A stretch of 12,087 nt of DNA from Bacillota bacterium (GTDB taxonomy: Bacteria; Bacillota; Clostridia; Lachnospirales; Lachnospiraceae). This document shows, piece after piece, positions 7,044 through 12,087 of this stretch. The stretch's first letter is position 1; the number at the start of each line of letters is the position of its first letter. Location of the stretch: positions 1-12,087 of the forward strand of contig JAEYPP010000037.1 of the NCBI GenBank assembly GCA_023410575.1, written 5' to 3'. A program made the position numbers and the translations under genes. The notes beneath the pieces were generated by a model that ran no database searches, had not been told where the DNA came from, and was given only the letters and a program-made list of their open reading frames with translations.

Positions 7044-7241
7044 GGTTTCATAATAAGGGCTATCGCACTAGCTGAATATTGAATAAAAGAATGAAGGGCG
7101 ATGGTATATTTTCTTCGGCGCGCGATGGAAACAAGCCCCACAAAGTGCGTGTGGGGACTTGTAAGGCACTCTGAAAAATACCATCGCCCTTCATTCTTTA
7201 TTCATACTGCTCTTAGTGTAACAGTCCCTTATTATAAAACC
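7044..7241. mobile_element. 198-bp palindromic element with terminal inverted repeats (MITE-like)
   Basis: The ends 7044-7059 and 7226-7241 are inverted repeats matching at 15 of 16 positions (one C/A mismatch at 7049/7236). Further in, 7086-7107 is the exact reverse complement of 7178-7199 (22 bp), extended by GAAT/ATTC with one bulged A. The centre holds another hairpin, ACAAG-CCCCAC (7132-7142) with GTGGGG-A-CTTGT (7151-7162). AAAATAA flanks the element at 7037-7043 and 7243-7249, a possible 7-bp target duplication, but the region is AT-rich and one extra C separates the right copy from the repeat end. No ORF inside is credible. A MITE or a large structured RNA are both compatible; copy number would decide. 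Confidence 0.55.
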
Positions 7242-7242
7242 C

Positions 7243-7288
7243 AAAATAAAAGGTTACTGTAACAGCTGCTACAGTAACCTTTTATTTT
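7243..7288 (-). terminator. Strong bidirectional terminator of the NlpC/P60 gene
   Basis: Bases 7243-7261 pair perfectly with 7270-7288 (19 bp) around an 8-base loop. The outer stem is A-rich on one arm and T-rich on the other, so the minus-strand transcript ends ...CCTTTTATTTT and the plus-strand one ...CCTTTTATTTTT. It lies 24 bases beyond the stop of the hydrolase gene (7313) and can also end plus-strand transcripts that come through the palindromic element. Confidence 0.85.
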
Positions 7289-7312
7289 TAAATCATATAA
7301 TTATTACTAAGT

Positions 7313-9175
7313 TTAATCAAATATTCTCCATGCTACGATAAAGTTTGACTTCCACCATGCGCCCAAATCACGATAAACGATTTTACCACTACTTGAGGAA
7401 GCATCAATTACCATACCATTACCAGCTGCTATACCAACATGTCCACGAACTACAACAATATCACCTGCTTTGATGTTGGAGAACTTAGAAACCTTTTGAT
7501 ATTTTCCTACGTTTCTCCAAGCACTTGATGTAATATAACTTTGCTTCACACCAATCTGATTTAAACACCAATAAACGAAACCAGAACAATCAAAAGAATT
7601 AGGACCTTTGGAACCATAAACATAAGGTGAACCAAGTTTTGATTTTGCAACACTGATTAACGCACTAACACTAGCCGATGTTGAACCGCTGTTAGAGGAT
7701 GAATCTTCTGATGAACTATTGCCACTTGAGCTATTATCAGAATTATTATTACTATTTGAGTTACTATTACTATTCGCGTTACCGCTATTACCAGAATTGC
7801 TATTTGAATTTGAAGAGTTACTTGATGTAGAGGCCTTTACAACATCAGAACCAGTTAACTTTGTCATCGTTAAGACACCAACATTACCATCTGCAGATAA
7901 ACCATTTCTCTGTTGGAATGACTTCACAGCAGCTTCTGTTGCTTCGCCAAAATATCCTGTATCATTACCAGAAGATAAATATCCATACTTGATTAACAAC
8001 TGCTGAATACGTTTAACCGAATCACCATTATCACCAAGCATAATACCATTTGGAACTGCATCTGATCGATATAATACCTCACGAGTGGATGGTCCTAGGT
8101 AACCATCAACAACTAAGTCATTTCTCGACTGGAACTGTTTTACTGCAGCTGATGTATCATTTCCATATGTTCCATCTGGTGTAGTTGTAAGATAACCAAG
8201 TTCTTTCAAGCGCTTCTGGCATTCAAGTACGATATCACTATTATCTCCATAAGAGATTAGATTTGGCTTTGCCTCACCACTATAGATTAACTCTACTGTC
8301 ATTGTTCCAACTTTACCGTCTGCAACTAAACCATTTGTTTCCTGCATTTTCTTAACTGCACTCTCAGTTACATCACCAAAATGACCGGTAATCTGATCTT
8401 CACTAGCTAAGTATCCCATCTCATATAAACGGGTCTGAATACGTCTGATATCATTACCATCCATTCCAAGCTTTGCTGTATATACCTTTGCACTCACCGA
8501 AAGTAGCATTTCCTTTGTTTCTGGTCCAATAATACCATCTTGCTTTAAATCATTCTGACGCTGAAACAACATAACAGATTCAGCAGTAATATTCCCATAA
8601 TAACTGGTAGGCTCAGCATAATCCATAAATCCTAAATCCATCAATCTCTGTTGAATTTCAGCAACTGAGCTATGATTAACACCTACCGAATAGAATTGAG
8701 GAGCTGGTTCTTCATCCTCTTTGATTTCAACTTCTTGTGTAGGGTTTTCTGTTCCAATTGATTCTTGTGCAATGGATTCATCTAACTCTCCCATACTAAG
8801 AAGATCACTCGTATCATTATTCCCAGCGTCCATCTCTTGCGTATTATCATCCACAACGTCCAAACATTGTTCCCCGATAACATCTTCTTCGCTTATATTA
8901 CTCTCATCACTTAACGCCAATAATTCCGAAGAATTAGAATCTTCTAGAGAATTAGAAGTAATCACTGGTTGTGACTTATCTAAAATATCACTGATATCAA
9001 TACTACTTTTCATTAAAGAATTATTCAATGCTACACTTTCAACTGTATCATTCTGATTTATAGTCTGTGTACTACTATCTTTTTTGTTGGTTGGTACGAT
9101 TATAGCTACAACAAGACCACATACTGTGACCGTTGTAATAATATGTAGCTTCGCTTTCTTAAACAATGATATCAT
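7313..9175 (-). CDS. NlpC/P60 peptidoglycan hydrolase with four peptidoglycan-binding repeats, 620 aa
   Basis: This is an exported cell-wall endopeptidase. A basic N-terminus and hydrophobic segment (about residues 9-28) act as a signal or membrane anchor. Residues 31-160 are an acidic, Ser/Asn/Glu-rich spacer. Four PG_binding_1 repeats follow at about 165-228, 237-298, 309-370 and 381-441, each with the V/I-x-x-x-Q-x-x-L, G-Y-L and D-G-x-x-G-x-x-T signatures. Residues 449-500 are a Ser/Asn/Gly linker. The catalytic NlpC/P60 domain fills 503-620, with Cys530 in D-C-S-G-F and His579 in R-G-H-V-G-I. These enzymes usually cut gamma-D-Glu-diaminopimelate bonds in the stem peptide. The ATG at 9175 has AGAAGGG upstream, but at a rather long spacing (about 12 bases). 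A promoter with tandem repeats lies upstream and a strong terminator follows, so it is a single-gene unit. The domain call is secure; the exact bond is inferred. Confidence 0.95.
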   Translation of the reverse strand: MISLFKKAKLHIITTVTVCGLVVAIIVPTNKKDSSTQTINQNDTVESVALNNSLMKSSIDISDILDKSQPVITSNSLEDSNSSELLALSDESNISEEDVIGEQCLDVVDDNTQEMDAGNNDTSDLLSMGELDESIAQESIGTENPTQEVEIKEDEEPAPQFYSVGVNHSSVAEIQQRLMDLGFMDYAEPTSYYGNITAESVMLFQRQNDLKQDGIIGPETKEMLLSVSAKVYTAKLGMDGNDIRRIQTRLYEMGYLASEDQITGHFGDVTESAVKKMQETNGLVADGKVGTMTVELIYSGEAKPNLISYGDNSDIVLECQKRLKELGYLTTTPDGTYGNDTSAAVKQFQSRNDLVVDGYLGPSTREVLYRSDAVPNGIMLGDNGDSVKRIQQLLIKYGYLSSGNDTGYFGEATEAAVKSFQQRNGLSADGNVGVLTMTKLTGSDVVKASTSSNSSNSNSNSGNSGNANSNSNSNSNNNSDNSSSGNSSSEDSSSNSGSTSASVSALISVAKSKLGSPYVYGSKGPNSFDCSGFVYWCLNQIGVKQSYITSSAWRNVGKYQKVSKFSNIKAGDIVVVRGHVGIAAGNGMVIDASSSSGKIVYRDLGAWWKSNFIVAWRIFD

Positions 9176-9263
9176 ATATGTTTAAATCCCTTCTTTTCTT
9201 ATTTAAATTCATGCATGTATAAAAAATGCAGTAATCTTTAGTAGTTTTTATGCTCCTTTTACA

Positions 9264-9295
9264 ATTATATCACGAAAATGTGTCGAAATTGTGAC
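9264..9295 (-). promoter_or_regulatory. Extended -10 promoter with tandem response-regulator-like repeats
   Basis: The minus strand reads TGATATAAT (9272-9264), an extended -10 box about 90 bases before the hydrolase ATG. No good -35 hexamer is present at 17 bases' spacing. Instead two 10-base direct repeats, CGAAAATGTG (9273-9282) and CGAAATTGTG (9284-9293), sit there one helical turn apart. The same bases read TGTGTC-N5-TGTGAC at 9279-9295. Tandem hexamers with an 11-bp period are typical of OmpR-family regulators and recall the WalR (YycF) box TGTWAH-N5-TGTWAH, matched only in part. WalR controls cell-wall hydrolases in Firmicutes, so activation from this site is a reasonable guess. Confidence 0.45.
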
Positions 9296-9630
9296 GGAAT
9301 TATGGATTTTTCTTCAATTTTTACTTATTTTTGATAAGATTTTAATATTTTTTTATAAGTTTTGACCAATATTTACCTTGTATGTAACAATAGTATCGCT
9401 TTCGTGTATCAAACTATTAAGACAATATAACTATTCTTTCTCTCATCTCATGTCGCATATATAGCTAAATTGTATTATTTTAACTAACACACACTTGACA
9501 TTATACACTATAATGTTAATTCTTTCAACCATCCCCTCCTTCCTATTGTTAATGCAAATCCAATAATTATCTAAATATTGATATATATATGTTGGATATC
9601 CTAGTAATTTATGGAATTGTATGTTTATTA
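9296..9630. other. AT-rich divergent intergenic region; little recognisable
   Basis: This is the central part of the gap between the hydrolase and serine-dehydratase genes. I see no credible gene, tRNA or riboswitch. The only structured item is a near-perfect palindrome at 9495-9519: TTGACATTATA, spacer CAC, TATAATGTTAA, with one mismatch in 11 pairs. It may be an operator. Confidence 0.5.
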
Positions 9631-9659
9631 TATACAAATTATTATTAATATTGTATAAT
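9631..9659 (+). promoter_or_regulatory. Candidate promoter for the sdaAB-sdaAA operon
   Basis: TATACA (9631-9636, four of six to the -35 consensus) is followed after 17 bases by TATAAT (9654-9659). Transcription would start near 9666, leaving a leader of about 124 bases. The leader contains ACTTTTAAA (9702-9710) complementary to TTTAAAAGT (9739-9747), a weak AT stem. The region is very AT-rich, so the call is tentative. Confidence 0.4.
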
Positions 9660-9789
9660 CTTGTCGTAATAAGTCACAAATAGTAAATTCTTAGCAGATA
9701 TACTTTTAAAAGAAATAAATTACTTTCGCTTGCTATTATTTAAAAGTTATTACTTGGTGCTTTGTTTACTTGTAGAAAGGAAGATTTAT

Positions 9790-10467
9790 ATGGCGAACAT
9801 TGGCGTATTTGATGTTTTAGGCCCGATTATGATAGGTCCATCCTCCTCACACACAGCTGGTGCTGCTCGATTAGGTAAAATTGCTAGAACAATTGTTAAC
9901 AAACCTATTAAAGAAGTTACATTTTTACTTCATGGTTCCTTCCGTGAAACATACAAAGGACATGGTACAGATCGTGCTCTTGTAGCTGGAATCTTAGGAA
10001 TGGCACCTGATGATGCTAGATTAAGAGACTCTCTCTCAATTGCCAAATCACAAGGGCTTAAACTAAACTTTACCCCTGCTGATTTAGGACAGGTTCATCC
10101 AAATACAGTAAAGTTCTTGATTAAAGACTGTGATGATATTAATTGGGAAGTACTTGGTTCTTCAATTGGTGGCGGTCTCGTTAAGATTAATGAAATTAAT
10201 GGGAACAAAGTTCAGATTACAGGTGAGTATCCAACAATTATCACTTGTCATGATGATATCCCTGGAACTGTTGCTAAAATTTCATCGCTCTTCTATGAAC
10301 AAAAGATTAATATTGCCTACATGACTCTTGTTCGTAGTCAAAAAGGAAAAGGTGCTACAATGACTCTTGAAATCGATAGTCCTGCTTCTGATGATATTAT
10401 CGAAAAGATTAATAACGTTGAAGGCGTTAACCGTGTAATTGTGATTAATTCTTTAGGAGGAAAATAG
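9790..10467 (+). CDS. sdaAB: L-serine dehydratase, iron-sulfur-dependent, beta subunit, 225 aa
   Basis: With the alpha subunit this forms the oxygen-sensitive enzyme that converts L-serine to pyruvate and ammonia in the cytoplasm. The start at 9790 gives the family N-terminus (M-A-N-I-G-V-F-D-V-L-G-P); AAAGGA stands 8 bases upstream, and the in-frame codon 60 bases earlier adds only a non-conserved hydrophobic leader. The signature G-P-S-S-S-H-T-A-G is at residues 16-24 and H-G-T-D-R-A-L at 58-64. Residues about 149-222 are an ACT domain (I-I-T-C-H-D-D-I-P-G-T-V-A-K-I), which in this enzyme class takes part in subunit contacts or ligand sensing. The stop is one base before the alpha-subunit ATG, and the ribosome site of the next gene lies inside this gene's end, so translation is probably coupled. 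Length is normal for the two-subunit type. Confidence 0.96.
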   Translation: MANIGVFDVLGPIMIGPSSSHTAGAARLGKIARTIVNKPIKEVTFLLHGSFRETYKGHGTDRALVAGILGMAPDDARLRDSLSIAKSQGLKLNFTPADLGQVHPNTVKFLIKDCDDINWEVLGSSIGGGLVKINEINGNKVQITGEYPTIITCHDDIPGTVAKISSLFYEQKINIAYMTLVRSQKGKGATMTLEIDSPASDDIIEKINNVEGVNRVIVINSLGGK

Positions 10468-10468
10468 T

Positions 10469-11356
10469 ATGAATATTGCAAATTCAGGCCAAGAACTTCT
10501 TGAAATCTGCCAGGCAGAGCAAATCTCCTTAAGTGAATATGCGATTCGAGTAGAAATGGAAACAAAAGAAGTTTCTCGTGAAGAACTTTACAAGCAAATG
10601 AGAAAAACTCTTGATGTTATGAGAGAAGTTACATCGGAAGGTAGAAAAAAAGAAGTTTATTCTCTTAGTGGTTTAATCGGTGGTGATGCTCATCGTTTAC
10701 AAAAATATCACGATAAAGGCACTTCATTAATGGGCAACGGAATTATTAAAGCTATGGCAATGGCTATGTCTTGTTCCGAAGTTAATGGTTCCATGGGAAA
10801 AATTGTGGCTTGTCCTACTGCAGGCTCTTGTGGTATCCTTCCTGCTGTAATCGTAACCGCTGGTGAACAGCTAAACAAAACAGATGAAGAACTTATTACT
10901 GCTTTATTTGCATCTGCTGCAATTGGAATGATTATTGGTAAAAATGCAACTTTTTCAGGTGCAGAAGGTGGATGTCAAGCAGAATGTGGTTCTGCAGCAG
11001 CTATCGCTGCTGGTGCAGTAGTAGAATTAATGGGTGGAACCCCAGAGATGAGCTTAGATGCTGCAGCCATCATTTTTAAAAATGTTTTAGGACTTGTTTG
11101 CGATCCAGTAGCTGGTCTTGTAGAAATTCCATGTGCAAAGAGAAATGTTTCTGGCGCAATCAATGCACTTTGCACTGCCGATTTAGTTATGGCTGGTGTA
11201 ACTTCAAAAATTCCTTTTGATGATGCACTTGAAGCTATGTACAAAGTTGGTATTAATATGCCAGTAGAATTAAGGGAAACCGCACTGGGTGGAGTTGCTG
11301 CTACTCCAACTGGAAAGGCCCTCAAAGAAAAAGTATTCGGAAAATCAGAGAATTAA
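10469..11356 (+). CDS. sdaAA: L-serine dehydratase, iron-sulfur-dependent, alpha subunit, 295 aa
   Basis: This is the catalytic subunit, which carries the [4Fe-4S] cluster whose open iron binds the serine hydroxyl. Cysteines in conserved settings are C169 and C173 (G-G-C-Q-A-E-C-G-S-A) and C211 and C222 (C-D-P-V-A-G-L-V-E-I-P-C). Family knowledge puts the three cluster ligands among these, C173, C211 and C222 being the best guess. S-M-G-K-I-V-A-C-P-T-A-G-S-C-G at 108-122 is the other conserved stretch. AGGAGG (10455-10460) stands 8 bases before the ATG. Length and order (beta then alpha) match the split enzyme of clostridia. A permease gene follows 15 bases after the stop, in the same direction. 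The call is secure. Confidence 0.97.
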   Translation: MNIANSGQELLEICQAEQISLSEYAIRVEMETKEVSREELYKQMRKTLDVMREVTSEGRKKEVYSLSGLIGGDAHRLQKYHDKGTSLMGNGIIKAMAMAMSCSEVNGSMGKIVACPTAGSCGILPAVIVTAGEQLNKTDEELITALFASAAIGMIIGKNATFSGAEGGCQAECGSAAAIAAGAVVELMGGTPEMSLDAAAIIFKNVLGLVCDPVAGLVEIPCAKRNVSGAINALCTADLVMAGVTSKIPFDDALEAMYKVGINMPVELRETALGGVAATPTGKALKEKVFGKSEN

Positions 11357-11371
11357 ACGGAGGTTTAATAG

Positions 11372-12087
11372 ATGGACATTTTAATTGGAACAGGTCTTTT
11401 ACTCATAGTTTTAGCATTGTTTACTTTATTTTCATATAAAGCACCAAATGGTATGAAAGCCATGGGAGCACTTGCAAACGCAGCTTGTGCTAGTTTCTTA
11501 GTTGAAGCATTTCATGATGCATTTTTTGGTGGCGTATTAAATATGTCATTCTTGCAGAGCGTTGGTGCTGCAAATGGTAGCCTTGGTGGCGTTGCTGCTG
11601 GTATTCTTGTGCCATTAGCACTTGGTGTTTCCCCAGTATACGCAGTATTAACTGGTCTTGCTGTTTCTGGATTTGGTATTTTACCAGGTTTCATTGCAGG
11701 TTACCTAGTATCTTATATTGTTAGATTCTTAGAAAAGAAGATTCCTGCAGGTTTAGACTTAATCACTATTATTTTAGTTGCTGCTCCTATCGCTCGTATT
11801 ATAGCTCAATTAATGACACCTATTGTAAACGGTACTTTATTAAAGATCGGTGATGTTCTATTAAGTTCAGCAAATGCTAATCCTCTTATTATGGGTATCA
11901 TCCTTGGTGGTATCTTAACCGTTGTAGCAACTGCTCCTCTTAGTTCTATGGCACTTACAGCTATGCTCGGTTTAACTGGTATCCCAATGGCTATCGGTGC
12001 TTTAGCAGTATTCGGTTCTTCTTTCATGAACTTCGTATTCTTCCACAAGATGAAATTCGGTTCTAAGAAAGATACAATCGCTGTTGC
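11372..12087 (+). CDS. PTS EIIC-like membrane permease (PF13303-type), N-terminal 238 aa, runs off window
   Basis: The frame is open from the ATG at 11372 to the window end without a stop. GGAGG precedes it (11359-11363). The visible part is almost wholly hydrophobic, with about six to seven membrane segments rich in Gly, Ala, Leu and Ile. It contains G-L-A-V-S-G-F-G-I-L-P-G-F-I-A-G-Y and G-G-V-A-A-G-I-L-V-P-L-A, which fit the PTS_EIIC_2 family of the phosphotransferase system. The gene begins 15 bases after sdaAA in the same direction, so it is very probably in the serine-dehydratase operon. No EIIA or EIIB domain is visible in the window. Its position suggests uptake of serine or a related compound, but that is inference from context; family membership comes from the sequence pattern. 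Confidence 0.85.
   Translation, partial: MDILIGTGLLLIVLALFTLFSYKAPNGMKAMGALANAACASFLVEAFHDAFFGGVLNMSFLQSVGAANGSLGGVAAGILVPLALGVSPVYAVLTGLAVSGFGILPGFIAGYLVSYIVRFLEKKIPAGLDLITIILVAAPIARIIAQLMTPIVNGTLLKIGDVLLSSANANPLIMGIILGGILTVVATAPLSSMALTAMLGLTGIPMAIGALAVFGSSFMNFVFFHKMKFGSKKDTIAV

Noticed and set aside
6944..7141. Minus-strand ORF across the DUF3892 end and palindromic element
   Set aside because: No ribosome site, it overlaps a well-supported gene, and its sequence derives from the inverted-repeat DNA.
7676..7831. Repetitive DNA that might suggest a tandem repeat or CRISPR-like array
   Set aside because: It is in-frame coding for the Ser/Asn/Gly linker, with irregular spacing and no constant repeat/spacer unit.
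7719..8006. Plus-strand ORF with a Leu-rich, signal-peptide-like start
   Set aside because: It is the reverse strand of the Ser/Asn linker and fourth binding repeat of the NlpC/P60 protein; the Leu/Glu runs are mirror images of the Ser/Asn codons.
9495..9514. TTGACA followed by TATAAT on the plus strand as a promoter
   Set aside because: The two hexamers are only 8 bases apart, far from the 16-18 needed. The match is better explained as halves of a palindrome.
9443..9532. Minus-strand small ORF with GGAGG just before an ATG at 9532
   Set aside because: The purine-rich site ends only 2 bases before the ATG, too close for normal initiation, and the 29-residue product has no recognisable feature.
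9666..9789. Leader of sdaAB as a possible riboswitch
   Set aside because: Only a weak 9-bp AT stem is visible; no known riboswitch core or terminator/antiterminator pair can be drawn.
10975..11325. Long minus-strand ORF inside sdaAA
   Set aside because: It is an Ala/Pro/Thr-rich shadow of a clearly identified gene on the plus strand.

Overview
The window is AT-rich DNA with short intergenic gaps, strong Shine-Dalgarno sites and intrinsic terminators. Its gene content (a GH94 sugar phosphorylase, an Fe-S L-serine dehydratase in two subunits, an NlpC/P60 hydrolase with many peptidoglycan-binding repeats) suggests a Firmicute of the clostridial / Lachnospiraceae type. A plant-fibre-degrading member such as Lachnoclostridium is plausible, but this is inference from family content, not a database match.

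Layout. (1) 1-1247, plus: the 3' part of a GH94 phosphorylase that enters from the left, closed by a strong hairpin at 1269-1315. (2) 1431-1833, plus: two very small, unrecognised genes with good ribosome binding sites. (3) 2025-3779, minus: a 584-residue helical protein with a C-terminal winged-helix-like tail that resembles DUF3320, a domain otherwise found at the end of large defence-type helicases. (4) 3895-3977: an AT palindrome and a terminator hairpin. (5) 4023-6555, minus: a PARG-like (TIGR02452-like) protein with an altered catalytic motif, then a GNAT acetyltransferase 24 bases downstream, then a SHOCT-domain membrane protein that has its own promoter. (6) 6716-7009, plus: a DUF3892 protein, divergent from the PARG-like gene. 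(7) 7044-7241: a gene-free element of about 198 bp with terminal inverted repeats, a perfect 22-bp internal stem and a central hairpin. It abuts a 19-bp terminator stem at 7243-7288. (8) 7313-9175, minus: a secreted or anchored peptidoglycan hydrolase. (9) 9176-9789: a long AT-rich divergent intergenic region with an extended -10 promoter, paired direct repeats and a 25-bp palindrome. (10) 9790-end, plus: sdaAB, sdaAA and a PTS EIIC-like permease that runs off the window.

How the genes work together. The right end reads as one serine-use operon: a membrane permease plus both subunits of the enzyme that converts L-serine to pyruvate and ammonia. The cell-wall hydrolase is a stand-alone unit, and its promoter carries a tandem repeat of the spacing expected for an OmpR-type response regulator. 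The PARG-like and GNAT genes look co-transcribed and may share a role in nucleotide or protein modification. The most unusual items are the 7044-7241 palindromic element, the altered PARG-like protein and the helicase-tail-like protein. I see no CRISPR array, tRNA, rRNA, transposase gene or phage gene.
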